Part shown: piece by piece, positions 34,344 through 43,281 of the stretch
Numbering within the stretch: the first letter of the stretch is position 1
How the letters are laid out: the number at the start of each line of letters is the position of its first letter
NCBI RefSeq assembly: GCF_030758315.1
Contig: NZ_CP132336.1
Coordinates: forward strand, 3,191,001 to 3,255,000
DNA from: Pararhizobium sp. IMCC3301
GTDB lineage: Bacteria; Pseudomonadota; Alphaproteobacteria; Rhizobiales; GCA-2746425
Direction of reading: 5' to 3'
Length of the DNA stretch: 64,000 bases
The notes under the pieces: generated by a model
The model's input: the letters and a program-made list of their open reading frames with translations, nothing else
Database searches by the model: none
What the model was told of the DNA's origin: nothing
Made by a program: the position numbers and the translations under genes

Positions 34344-35459
34344 ATGTCAGAGGCGACCCCACTCGCAGATGAGCGGATCAAGCAACGATCCCGTTTCCGC
34401 GAAGCACTTATCCGTCCGGAACTAGGCGGCATTTGCGGCACCATTCTTGTATTTGCGTTCTTCCTGCTGACAGCGTCCGATTCAGGAATGTTCAATTCCC
34501 AGGGGATTATGAACTGGTCGATCGTCTCGGCACAATTTGCCATCATTGCTGTCGGGGCCTGTCTTCTGATGATCGCCGGCGAATTTGATCTGTCGGTCGG
34601 ATCGATGATCGGCTTTGCCGGCATGATGATCGCGATTTTCAGCATTACCCTTGGCTGGCCTGTCTGGATCGCCATTGTCGTGACCTTTGTGCTGTGCACC
34701 GCCATCGGCGGGCTCAACGGCTATATTGTGGTCAGGACCGGCCTGCCCAGCTTTATTGTTACCCTGGCTTTCCTGTTTATCCTGCGCGGGTTCACAATTT
34801 TCCTGCCGCAGACGATTGAGCGCAAAACCATTATCGGCGGGATTCGCGATGTCGCCGAGGGCGACTGGCTGGCAGCGCTGTTTGGCGGCAAGATTCTGAC
34901 CGGACTGTTCCAATGGCTGGGAGATGCCGGCATCATCGCCACATTCGATCGTGGCTCCAGAGTCGGAGAATCGGTGGTCGACGGCATTCCGATGCTGATT
35001 GTCTGGGCACTTGTGCTGATAATTTTCGGCCATTTTCTGCTGACCAAAACACGGTTCGGCAATTGGATTTTTGCCGCCGGTGGAGATCCCCAGGCAGCGC
35101 GTTATGTCGGTGTTCCCGTCAATCGGGTAAAAATCCTGATGTTCATGTTCACAGCATTCTGTGCCACCGTTTTTGCCACATCGCAGGTCATGGAATTCGG
35201 CTCTGCCGGTGCGGATCGTGGCATTCTGAAAGAGTTTGAAGCGATTATTTCGGTGGTCATCGGCGGTGCCTTGCTGACCGGCGGCTACGGGTCGGTGATT
35301 GGCGCTGCACTCGGCGCACTGATCTTCGGCGTGGTCCAGCAGGGGCTGTTCTTTGCCGGTGTGGAAAGCAGTCTGTTCCGGGTCTTCCTTGGTGTCATCC
35401 TGCTGCTGGCGGTGATTTTGAACACCTATATCCGGCGTATGATCACGGGGGAGAAGTGA
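34344..35459 (+). CDS. CUT2/Frc-type sugar ABC transporter permease
   Basis: Inner-membrane permease (371 aa) with about nine hydrophobic helices. Seen: [18 protein letters not shown] (about residues 77-94), [16 protein letters not shown] and [16 protein letters not shown], the marks of RbsC/FrcC-type permeases. A roughly 60-residue loop with [16 protein letters not shown] interrupts the middle, as in FrcC-like proteins of about 360 aa. GGAGG lies 7 bp before the ATG. The ATPase gene starts 1 bp after its stop. Confidence 0.9.
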   Translation: MSEATPLADERIKQRSRFREALIRPELGGICGTILVFAFFLLTASDSGMFNSQGIMNWSIVSAQFAIIAVGACLLMIAGEFDLSVGSMIGFAGMMIAIFSITLGWPVWIAIVVTFVLCTAIGGLNGYIVVRTGLPSFIVTLAFLFILRGFTIFLPQTIERKTIIGGIRDVAEGDWLAALFGGKILTGLFQWLGDAGIIATFDRGSRVGESVVDGIPMLIVWALVLIIFGHFLLTKTRFGNWIFAAGGDPQAARYVGVPVNRVKILMFMFTAFCATVFATSQVMEFGSAGADRGILKEFEAIISVVIGGALLTGGYGSVIGAALGALIFGVVQQGLFFAGVESSLFRVFLGVILLLAVILNTYIRRMITGEK

Positions 35460-35460
35460 G

Positions 35461-36240
35461 ATGACTGAACCTCTCATCCAGATGAAGAATATCGAGAAGC
35501 ATTTCGGCTCCGTTATTGCCCTGGCCGGGGTCTCGGTCGATATCACCGCAGGTGAGTGCCACTGTCTTCTGGGCGATAATGGTGCCGGAAAATCGACCTT
35601 TATCAAAACCATGTCCGGCGTTCACAAGCAGACCAAGGGCGAGATTTATTTCGAAGGCAGGCCAATGCATTTCGAACGCCCGCGCGATGCTATTGCTGCC
35701 GGAATCGCGACGGTCTACCAGGATCTTGCGATGATCCCGCTGATGTCGGTCAGCCGCAATTTCTTCATGGGCAATGAGCCGACCAAACGTAAATTCGGCA
35801 TTTCCATGTTCGACCATGAACTGGCCAATGAAGTGACCATGGCCGAAATGAAGAAGATGGGCATCAGTCTGCGCGGTCCCGATCAGGCCGTGGGAACCCT
35901 GTCAGGTGGCGAGCGCCAGACTGTTGCCATTGCCCGGGCGGTGCATTTCGGGGCCAAGGTTCTGATCCTGGATGAACCGACGTCAGCGCTCGGAGTGCGC
36001 CAGACATCGAATGTTCTGGCGACCATCGACAAGGTCCGCAAGAAGGGCATTGCCGTGGTGTTCATCACCCATAATGTACGCCATGCCATGGCTGTCGGGG
36101 ACCGTTTCACCGTGCTGAATCGCGGCAAGACGCTGGGCACGGCGCTGAAAGGCGAGATTACGCCGGAAGAACTGCAGGATCTGATGGCCGGCGGCCAGGA
36201 ATTGGCAACGCTGGAAGGCTCTCTCGGCGGCACGGTGTAG
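35461..36240 (+). CDS. Single-domain sugar ABC transporter ATP-binding protein, FrcA-like
   Basis: ATPase of 259 aa. Seen: Walker [10 protein letters not shown] (about residue 39), signature [15 protein letters not shown], Walker [13 protein letters not shown] and switch histidine in FITHNVRHA. Most CUT2 ATPases are fused doubles of about 500 aa; the half-size form with binding protein-permease-ATPase order is that of the rhizobial fructose transporter FrcBCA. Two copies would be needed per transporter. Last gene of the inositol-region operon; convergent with the peptide transporter ATPase. Confidence 0.92.
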   Translation: MTEPLIQMKNIEKHFGSVIALAGVSVDITAGECHCLLGDNGAGKSTFIKTMSGVHKQTKGEIYFEGRPMHFERPRDAIAAGIATVYQDLAMIPLMSVSRNFFMGNEPTKRKFGISMFDHELANEVTMAEMKKMGISLRGPDQAVGTLSGGERQTVAIARAVHFGAKVLILDEPTSALGVRQTSNVLATIDKVRKKGIAVVFITHNVRHAMAVGDRFTVLNRGKTLGTALKGEITPEELQDLMAGGQELATLEGSLGGTV

Positions 36241-36273
36241 ACCGCGCTGCAACCAACGGGGTCTGACCGGGTT

Positions 36274-37248
36274 TCAGGCCGGTTCTGTGGCGACTGTTTC
36301 GATGGGATGATAGCAGGCGACTGCACTGCTGCCATCCGCTTCAAGCGCCGGGGCGGTCTGTCTGCAGATGTCAGTTGCATAGCTGCATCGTGGATGAAAC
36401 GCGCAGCCGGGCGGCGGGTTCAGGGGCGAGGGCAATTCGCCGGTCAGCATGATGCGCTGTTTCTGCCGCGTCGGATCAGCTACCGGTGTCGCCGACAGCA
36501 GCGCATTGGTATAGGGATGGCGCGGAGCTGAAAACACGGTTTTTGCCGCACCGTCTTCCACCACCTTGCCCAGATACATCACCAGAACATCATCGGAAAT
36601 GTGTTTCACCACCGAAAGATCGTGGCTGATGAACAGGTAGGCCAGGCCCAGATCCGACTGCAGATCGGCCAGAATATTCAGCACCTGTGCCTGGATCGAC
36701 AGATCAAGCGCGGACACCGGCTCATCCAGAACCAGGATTTTCGGCTCCAGCATCAGCGCCCGCGCAATGGCAATGCGTTGCCGCTGACCGCCTGAAAACA
36801 TATGCGGATAGCGCTCATAATGTTCCGGCCGCAGACCGACCCTTTCCATGGTTTCCTCAGCACGCCTGCGGCGGTCGGCAGCTGGCATCGCCGTATTCAA
36901 CCGGATCGGCTCTTCCAGAATGTAGCCAACCTTGTGGCGCGGATTGAGCGAGCCATAAGGGTTCTGGAACACGATCTGGATTTTCTGTCTCATCTCCGCC
37001 GAGCCGGGCGCTGCCGGTTTGCCGTCGATCAGAACTTCCCCGCTTGTCGGTTCCTCAATCATGGTGACAACACGGGCGAGGGTGGATTTACCGCAGCCGG
37101 ATTCTCCGACAACAGCCAGGGTTTTCCCGGCCTCCAGTTTGAAGCTGGCGCCATCCAGCGCCTTCACCACACCGGGTTTTGAGAACATCCCCCCGCCAAC
37201 GGTATAATACCGTGTCAAATTGCGCCCTTCCAGAACGGGATTAGCCAT
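36274..37248 (-). CDS. Peptide (Dpp/Opp) ABC transporter ATP-binding protein, DppF-like
   Basis: ATPase (324 aa) of a peptide importer. Seen: Walker A GESGCGKST (about residue 50), signature FSGGQRQRIAIARAL, Walker B ILVLDEPVSALDLS and the C-terminal oligopeptide-family extension with GCAFHPRCSYATDICR, whose cysteines bind an Fe-S cluster in some members. The ATG at 37248 overlaps the upstream ATPase stop by one base (TAATG). Last gene of a six-gene minus-strand operon. Confidence 0.93.
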   Translation of the reverse strand: MANPVLEGRNLTRYYTVGGGMFSKPGVVKALDGASFKLEAGKTLAVVGESGCGKSTLARVVTMIEEPTSGEVLIDGKPAAPGSAEMRQKIQIVFQNPYGSLNPRHKVGYILEEPIRLNTAMPAADRRRRAEETMERVGLRPEHYERYPHMFSGGQRQRIAIARALMLEPKILVLDEPVSALDLSIQAQVLNILADLQSDLGLAYLFISHDLSVVKHISDDVLVMYLGKVVEDGAAKTVFSAPRHPYTNALLSATPVADPTRQKQRIMLTGELPSPLNPPPGCAFHPRCSYATDICRQTAPALEADGSSAVACYHPIETVATEPA

Positions 37249-38243
37249 TACACAGCTCCCTGTTCGGACATCCGCCCGGCATGCTCGCCGCGCTCCAGCG
37301 GATAGTTGCAGAGCGCATGGCCAAGCTCCGGTCCCTGTCGGGTCACCTGCTTGCGGCACAGATCGGTGGCAAAGCTGCAGCGCGGCGCAAACAGGCAGCC
37401 TTCGGGCCGGTCATACTGGCCCGGCACGACGCCGGGTATCGACGGCAATTTACGCCCGACCGCGCGCTCAGGAAGCGCAGCCAGCAGGGCGGATGTATAA
37501 GGATGATGCGGATTGGCAAAAAGCCCGCGCACATCCTGTTCCTCCACCCTTTGACCGGCATACTGAACCTGCACCCGTTCGGCGGTTTCCGCCACCACGC
37601 CCATATCGTGGGTAATCAGAATGAGCGCCATATCCTTGTCTTTCTGCAACGATACCAGCAGTTCCAGAATCTGCGCCTGGATCGTCACATCAAGCGCGGT
37701 GGTCGGCTCATCGGCAATCAGCAGCTGCGGATTGCAGGCCAGCGCCATGGCAATCATGACACGCTGGCTCATGCCGCCGGACAATTGATGAGGATAGGCT
37801 TTCATCCGCTTTTCCGGTGCGGGAATGCCAACCTGGTCCAGCAGATCTAGCGAACGCTGGCGGCGTTCTGCGCGGCCCATGCCAAGATGCATGCGCAGCG
37901 TTTCTCCCAGTTGGAAGCCGACAGTAAAACAGGGGTTGAGGCTCGACATCGGCTCCTGAAATATCATTGCCATGTCTTTGCCGACGATGGAGCGGCGGGC
38001 CTTTTTCGACATGCCGATCAGGTCCTTACCGTCAAATTCCATGACATCGGCGGTAATCTTTGCCGTCCATGGCAGCAATCCCATCAGCGCCAGCATGGCA
38101 ACAGATTTACCAGACCCGGATTCACCCACGATTGACAGGATTTCACCGCGATCACAGTGGATATCAACACTGTCAACCGCCCGGAACAGACCGCCTGCGG
38201 TCTGAAAATCAACTGACAGGTTCTTGATTTGCAGCAGGGACAT
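37248..38243 (-). CDS. Peptide (Dpp/Opp) ABC transporter ATP-binding protein, DppD-like
   Basis: ATPase (331 aa) pairing with the DppF-like subunit. Seen: Walker [10 protein letters not shown] (about residue 40), signature [15 protein letters not shown], Walker [15 protein letters not shown] and the C-terminal cysteine block [16 protein letters not shown]. Start at 38243 overlaps the permease stop by one base; longer in-frame starts inside the permease gene are rejected because [13 protein letters not shown] is the normal family start. Confidence 0.93.
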   Translation of the reverse strand: MSLLQIKNLSVDFQTAGGLFRAVDSVDIHCDRGEILSIVGESGSGKSVAMLALMGLLPWTAKITADVMEFDGKDLIGMSKKARRSIVGKDMAMIFQEPMSSLNPCFTVGFQLGETLRMHLGMGRAERRQRSLDLLDQVGIPAPEKRMKAYPHQLSGGMSQRVMIAMALACNPQLLIADEPTTALDVTIQAQILELLVSLQKDKDMALILITHDMGVVAETAERVQVQYAGQRVEEQDVRGLFANPHHPYTSALLAALPERAVGRKLPSIPGVVPGQYDRPEGCLFAPRCSFATDLCRKQVTRQGPELGHALCNYPLERGEHAGRMSEQGAV

Positions 38244-39160
38244 CAGGACCTCTTCAGCTTGGGATCGAGCGCATCCCGCAAACCATCGCCCATCAGATTG
38301 ATGGCCAGCACGGTGATCAGGATCGCGATCCCCGGAAAGGTCACGACCCACCAGGCCCGCAGAATGAATTCACGGGCTTCGGCCAGCATGGTTCCCCATT
38401 CCGGCGTCGGCGGTTGGGCGCCCATGCCGAGAAATCCGAGCGCGGCGGCATCGAGAATGGCGTTCGAAAACGACAGCGTGGCCTGAACCGTCACTGGACC
38501 CAGGCAATTGGGCAGCACCGTGCGTGTCATCAGATAGATCGGCGAGGCGCCGGCCACTTTGGCCGAGGTGACATATTCCTTGTTCATCTCGCTCATTACC
38601 GAGGCCCGTGTCAGGCGCACAAAATGCGGCTGCAGCACAATGGCAATCGCAATCATCGCATTCATCAGGCCGGGCCCGAGAATAGCCACCAGCACCAGCG
38701 CCAGCAGCAGCGAGGGAAAGGCCAGGATGATGTCCATGACGCGCATGATGAGCGTGTCCACGACACCGCGGAAATAGCCTGCTATCAGACCAATAGTGAC
38801 GCCGCCAAGCACGGAAATCGACACCACCACGACACCGATGAACAGCGAGAACCGGGCTCCGTAAATCAGCCGCGACAGCATATCGCGCCCCACTGCATCT
38901 GTGCCGAGAATGAATTTCCAGCTGCCGCCCTCCTGCCAGACAGGAACCGCCAGAAGCGCGTCTCTATATTGGTTGTTAGGCTCGTGCGGAGCAACCAACG
39001 GCGCAAACACGGCGATCAGCACCAGTGCCGAAAACACCCAGAGCCCAATGACGGCGCCACGGTTTTCAGAGAAATAGAACCAGAATTCCGCCAGCATCCG
39101 CCGTCTGGTCTGCCATCTGACCTGCGCGGCAGAAGTCTGCGTCGATTCTAGCTCGCTCAT
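38243..39160 (-). CDS. Peptide ABC transporter permease, DppC-like
   Basis: Inner-membrane permease of 305 aa with a cytosolic N-terminus and about six helices. Seen: FAPLVAPHEPNNQY after the first helix, GTDAVGRDMLSRLIYGAR, and the EAA-loop region VTSAKVAGASPIYLMTRTVL that docks on the ATPases. Length and layout match DppC/OppC. It starts 7 bp after the DppB-like stop. Confidence 0.93.
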   Translation of the reverse strand: MSELESTQTSAAQVRWQTRRRMLAEFWFYFSENRGAVIGLWVFSALVLIAVFAPLVAPHEPNNQYRDALLAVPVWQEGGSWKFILGTDAVGRDMLSRLIYGARFSLFIGVVVVSISVLGGVTIGLIAGYFRGVVDTLIMRVMDIILAFPSLLLALVLVAILGPGLMNAMIAIAIVLQPHFVRLTRASVMSEMNKEYVTSAKVAGASPIYLMTRTVLPNCLGPVTVQATLSFSNAILDAAALGFLGMGAQPPTPEWGTMLAEAREFILRAWWVVTFPGIAILITVLAINLMGDGLRDALDPKLKRS

Positions 39161-39167
39161 ATCTGCC

Positions 39168-40175
39168 TCAATTGTGCCGGATGCGGGGGTTGATCAGACC
39201 ATAGGTCATATCAACCAGCAGATTGACCACCATCACCATCGCGGCAATCAGCAGCAGACCGCTCTGAACCACCGGATAGTCACGCCGGAAAATTGAATCG
39301 ACCATCCATTTGCCAATGCCGGGCCAGGAGAAAATCGTCTCTGTCAGAATTGCACCGGCCAGCAGTGTGCCGACCATCAGGCCAATCACCGTAATTACCG
39401 GGATCATGGCATTGCGCAGGGCGTGGATGCCGACGACGCGCCGTGTCGACAGACCTTTGGCCCTTGCGGTGCGCACATAATCCTCGCCCAGAACTTCCAG
39501 CATGGCTGAGCGTGTCTGGCGGGCAATCACCGCCAGTGGGATCGTCGCCAGTACGATTGAGGGCAAAATGAGATGACTGACGGCGGACGTAAACGCGCCC
39601 TTCTGGCCCGACAGAAGACTGTCGATCAACATGAATCCGGTGACCTGCGGGAAGTAGAACAGCAGTGAAATACGTCCGGACACCGGGGTCCATTGCAGCC
39701 AGCCAGAGAACACGATGATCAGCAACAGACCCCACCAGAAAATCGGCATGGAATAACCCACCAGCGCCGTGCCCATAATGCCCTGGTCAAAAAATGATCC
39801 GCGTTTGTTGGCGGCAATAATACCGGCCGGTATGCCCAGCGCCACCGCGATAATCATCGCAACCAGTGCCAACTCGACAGTGGCCGGAAACAGCGTGAAA
39901 AACTCTTCCAGAACCGGTCGTTTTGTCACCAGTGAATTGCCAAAATCGCCGGACAGAAGATCGCGCAGATAACTGAAATACTGCTGCCATATCGGCCGGT
40001 CATAGCCAAACTCTTGCATCAGCGCATTGTAACGCTCATCGGAAAGACCGCGCTCGCCGGCCATCAGCAGAACCGGATCGCCCGGCAGGACCCTGACAAA
40101 ACCGAAGGATACAATGGTGATGCCGAGAAATGTCGGGATCAGCAATCCGATACGGCGCAGAAGAAATCCAAACAT
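39168..40175 (-). CDS. Peptide ABC transporter permease, DppB-like
   Basis: Inner-membrane permease of 335 aa. Seen: the first helix LGITIVSFGFVRVLPGDP, the EAA loop YVRTARAKGLSTRRVVGIHA and the C-terminal DMTYGLINPRIR, all conserved in DppB/OppB. It begins 3 bp after the stop of the M24 peptidase gene, so uptake and peptide hydrolysis are encoded together. Confidence 0.93.
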   Translation of the reverse strand: MFGFLLRRIGLLIPTFLGITIVSFGFVRVLPGDPVLLMAGERGLSDERYNALMQEFGYDRPIWQQYFSYLRDLLSGDFGNSLVTKRPVLEEFFTLFPATVELALVAMIIAVALGIPAGIIAANKRGSFFDQGIMGTALVGYSMPIFWWGLLLIIVFSGWLQWTPVSGRISLLFYFPQVTGFMLIDSLLSGQKGAFTSAVSHLILPSIVLATIPLAVIARQTRSAMLEVLGEDYVRTARAKGLSTRRVVGIHALRNAMIPVITVIGLMVGTLLAGAILTETIFSWPGIGKWMVDSIFRRDYPVVQSGLLLIAAMVMVVNLLVDMTYGLINPRIRHN

Positions 40176-40178
40176 AGC

Positions 40179-41288
40179 CTACCCTACAATCCGCAAGTCT
40201 CGCGGGAAAGAGGTCAGACATTCCATCCCGGTATCGGTCACGACAATATCATCTTCAATGCGCACACCGCATTCACCCAGCCGGTACAGGCCGGGTTCCA
40301 CGGTGAACACCATTCCGCTTTGCAGCATCTGCTCGTTGCCGCGCATTATCTGGGGCGCTTCATGCACATCCAGGCCCAGCCCGTGTCCGGTCTTGTGGCG
40401 GGCAAAGGCGGCGAACTGGCTGCCTTCCAGCACTTTTTGCACCGTGTCGTCGACCTGCGCGGCAGTAGCGCCGGCCCGTGTGGCGGCTTTTCCTGCCTCA
40501 TTGGCGGCGAGCACAGTGTCGTAAAACGCCCGGTCAAACTCGGACACTTCGCCGATGAAGAAAGTGCGGGTGATATCGGCATTATAGCCGCGCCAGCGTG
40601 CCCCGAAATCGATCAGCAGCGCATCGCCGCGTTGCACCCGGTAATCATGCCGGGCGCTGGCATGCGGCTGCGCGGAATTGTCGCCGGCCGCGACAATCGG
40701 CTCAAACGAGACCCCGTCGGCGCCATGGGCAAACAGCTGACGCAACAAAATTGCCTCGATTTCCTTTTCGCTCTGGCCGACGCGCACCTCCTGCAGCGTC
40801 GCTTCCAGAGCCTCTTCGGAAATGCGAATGGCCTGTTTCAGAAGATCGATTTCGGCGGCCGACTTCAGCAGCCGGAGCGATGAAATCTCGGCATGGGCAT
40901 CGACAAACTCGACTTTCGGTAAGACCTGTTGCAGGGCCATGAGTTCAAACACCCGCATGCGCTGGGCCTCTAGCCCGAACCGGCTGGCGGACATCAACTG
41001 CGGCAGGGCTTCGGCGGCCTTCTGAAATGCGCTGGCATAGCCGGTCTCATCACGCCAGTCGAACACCATGCCGGGAAAATCAAGCGAGTCAAACGACGCC
41101 ATTTCCAGATTGGGAACAATGGCAACCGCGTCTCCCTCAACGGGCACGATCACCAGCAGGGGGCGTTCCATCAGGTGAAAATCACGTTGAAACAGCCAGC
41201 GGAAATTCGGTCCGGGGACAAACCCGACAGCATCTAATGTTTGGCTGCGCATGATTTCGCGCAGCGGCTGCAGCCTGTTATCCGACAT
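40179..41288 (-). CDS. M24 family metallopeptidase, Xaa-Pro aminopeptidase/dipeptidase-like
   Basis: Cytosolic pita-bread-fold peptidase (369 aa). Seen: the N-terminal creatinase-like domain (about residues 1-130) and the catalytic domain with all five metal ligands, in IDFGARWRGYNADITRTF (two Asp), GHGLGLDVHEAP (His), TVEPGLY (Glu) and RIEDDIVV (Glu). The family removes residues next to proline from peptides. It sits between the binding-protein gene and the permeases of the peptide importer, so it likely processes imported proline-containing peptides. An ATG nine codons upstream (41315) is possible; GGGGC placement favours 41288. Confidence 0.88.
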   Translation of the reverse strand: MSDNRLQPLREIMRSQTLDAVGFVPGPNFRWLFQRDFHLMERPLLVIVPVEGDAVAIVPNLEMASFDSLDFPGMVFDWRDETGYASAFQKAAEALPQLMSASRFGLEAQRMRVFELMALQQVLPKVEFVDAHAEISSLRLLKSAAEIDLLKQAIRISEEALEATLQEVRVGQSEKEIEAILLRQLFAHGADGVSFEPIVAAGDNSAQPHASARHDYRVQRGDALLIDFGARWRGYNADITRTFFIGEVSEFDRAFYDTVLAANEAGKAATRAGATAAQVDDTVQKVLEGSQFAAFARHKTGHGLGLDVHEAPQIMRGNEQMLQSGMVFTVEPGLYRLGECGVRIEDDIVVTDTGMECLTSFPRDLRIVG

Positions 41289-41317
41289 CACGCCCCGTTC
41301 TTTCGCATCAGGCAAAT

Positions 41318-41345
41318 GGTCCGGGCGGCATTGTCCGCCCGGACC
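41318..41345 (-). terminator. Intercistronic hairpin downstream of peptide-binding protein
   Basis: Perfect 11-bp GC-rich stem (41318-41328 with 41335-41345) and a 6-nt loop, located between the peptide-binding-protein gene and the M24 peptidase gene. No T-run follows, so partial termination or 3' protection of the binding-protein message is likely. Confidence 0.65.
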
Positions 41346-41363
41346 GGTGGTTCACGTTACAGC

Positions 41364-42956
41364 CTATTCGGCCAGATCAACACCGTCGAAACGGTGTCCG
41401 CCGAGCGGGTCCATCTTGTAGCCGGTGACCTTGGTCGACATCGGCATGAACACCACGGAATGGGCGATGGTCGCCCATGGCGCTTCCTGTTTGAACACTT
41501 CCTGAGCCTGGACATATAATTTTGTCCGTTCGGCCTGATCAGAAATCAGTTTCGCCTCGTTCGTCAGCTTGTCGAACTCTTCGTTGCACCACTGTGCCCG
41601 GTTGGATGCGCCCACAGCAGAGCAACTCAACAGAACCGCAAGGAAGTTGTCGGGATCGCCATTATCGCCGGTCCAGCCCAACAGAACGGCACCGTCACGG
41701 TCCAGATCCTTGGACAGTTTCAGATACTCGCCCCATTCATAGGTGACGATTTCCACTTCAACACCGATCTTGCCAAAATCATCCTGCAACAGTTCTGCCA
41801 TACGCCGGGCATTGGGGTTGTAGGGACGGGCAACAGGCATCGCCCAGATTTTCATTTTCAGATCGGTAACCCCGGCTTCTGCCAGCATTTTTCTGGCGGC
41901 ATCCGGATCATAGGGATCGTCAATTGTGGCTTCATCATAGGACCACATTGTCGGCGGGATCGGGTTTTTCGCAGCCTTGCCGGCTCCCTCGAACACGGCA
42001 TCCAGAATCGCCTGTTTGTTGATCGCCATGTTCAGCGCCTTGCGCACGTCGCGATTGTCGAAGGGCGCAACCCTGGTGTTATAGGCCAGATACCCGACAT
42101 TGAGGCCTTCCTGCTCCATGACCTGCAGATTGGGATCTGCCTGCAGCGTTGGAATATCAGCCGGATTTGGATAGGGAGCGATCTGACATTCGCCCGCTTT
42201 CAGCTTCTGCGCCCGCACTGAATTGTCAGTGGTGATTGCAAAAATCAGATCATCGATTTTCGGCTTGTCACCCCAGTAACCATCATGGGCCTTGTAACGA
42301 ATGACCGCATCTTTCTGATAGGCCACAAACGCAAACGGACCGGTGCCGATTGGTTTCTGGTTCAGATCGGCCATTGCATCCATCTCGACCAGCTTGTCGG
42401 CATATTCCTTGGAAAAGACCGAGGCGAAATCCATTGCCATATTGGCAACAATCGGTGCTTCCGGACGGTTCAGAACAAACTTGACCGTCATATCGTCAAC
42501 CTTGACGATCTCCTTGATCAGGGTCGGCATATCCATCGCATTGAAATATTCCCAGGATGTGCCCTCGGTATATTTGTTCCAGGGATTGTCTTCCTTCAAC
42601 TGGCGCTCGAATGTGAACACCACATCATCCGCATTAAAATCGCGGGTTGGGGTGAACACGTCATTTGAATGAAATTTGACGCCGGAACGCAGTTTGAACG
42701 TTAACTCCAGGCCATCCTCGGAAACAGTCCAGCTTTCAGCCAGACCGGGGATAACTTTTGTGGTGCCGTTTTCGAATTCTACGAGACGGTTATAGATCGG
42801 CTTGGAGGATGCATCAAAAGTGGTGCCTGCTGTGAAAAGCGCAGGGTCAAAGCCTTCTGGTGAACCTTCCGAGCAATAGACCAGCGTCTTTGCCTGCACC
42901 GTGCTTGCCATAAGGGCAGCTGCCAGGCTGGCAGCGATTATAAAAGTCTTCTTCAT
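41364..42956 (-). CDS. Peptide ABC transporter substrate-binding protein, DppA-like
   Basis: Periplasmic binding protein (530 aa) of the SBP_bac_5 family. Seen: signal peptide about residues 1-22 ending VQA before KTLVYCSEGSPEGFDP, then YNRLVEFENGTTKVIPGLAE and FKLRSGVKFH, the family's N-terminal signature blocks, and YQKDAVIRYKAHDGYWG in the middle. Length matches E. coli DppA (535). First gene of the operon, with its promoter in the 325-bp gap facing the DMT exporter gene. Dipeptides are the default ligand; haem or other ligands occur in the family. Confidence 0.92.
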   Translation of the reverse strand: MKKTFIIAASLAAALMASTVQAKTLVYCSEGSPEGFDPALFTAGTTFDASSKPIYNRLVEFENGTTKVIPGLAESWTVSEDGLELTFKLRSGVKFHSNDVFTPTRDFNADDVVFTFERQLKEDNPWNKYTEGTSWEYFNAMDMPTLIKEIVKVDDMTVKFVLNRPEAPIVANMAMDFASVFSKEYADKLVEMDAMADLNQKPIGTGPFAFVAYQKDAVIRYKAHDGYWGDKPKIDDLIFAITTDNSVRAQKLKAGECQIAPYPNPADIPTLQADPNLQVMEQEGLNVGYLAYNTRVAPFDNRDVRKALNMAINKQAILDAVFEGAGKAAKNPIPPTMWSYDEATIDDPYDPDAARKMLAEAGVTDLKMKIWAMPVARPYNPNARRMAELLQDDFGKIGVEVEIVTYEWGEYLKLSKDLDRDGAVLLGWTGDNGDPDNFLAVLLSCSAVGASNRAQWCNEEFDKLTNEAKLISDQAERTKLYVQAQEVFKQEAPWATIAHSVVFMPMSTKVTGYKMDPLGGHRFDGVDLAE

Positions 42957-43281
42957 GGTATTAACTCCTACCAAAACGGGGTCGGGCAGCGTTATTTTTC
43001 TTAAATTTGTGCCCGCCTTCGTACAGGCAATCACAAAATGCAGCCTCTGTCACCGCCCCCGTGTTGATTTTCCAAAAGAACTTTCAGCAAACCGCAGGTT
43101 GAGCCCGACCCGGCGCTGGTTCTCTGATCCTTGGAGCCCGGTGTGGAGCCCGGTGTGGGGCCCAGTGTGGAGTTCAGTGGGGGTTTCGGGGGCCGGGCTT
43201 TTATAGAGGCGTTGGTACGGCTATAAGCATTTGCTTCTTCCTGATTCCGGCTGCCCTCAGATCGCAAAGTTCATTTGACCT
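42957..43281. repeat. Divergent intergenic region with a four-copy 12-bp tandem repeat
   Basis: Between the peptide-binding protein and the DMT exporter. Four 12-bp units run from 43133 to 43180: the first two are identical (GGAGCCCGGTGT), the third differs at two positions and the fourth is more diverged. Both strands are open across it, but neither reading looks like a protein. The remainder should contain the two divergent promoters; none could be placed with confidence. Confidence 0.7.

Noticed and set aside
34482-35612. 376-codon minus-strand frame over the inositol-region permease and ATPase
   Set aside because: Antisense shadow of a permease with strong family motifs; Gln/His-rich translation typical of such shadows.
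43031-43267. 78-codon minus-strand frame containing a TPGS repeat
   Set aside because: The repeat is just the translated 12-bp tandem repeat; no Shine-Dalgarno or family resemblance, and it covers the divergent promoters.
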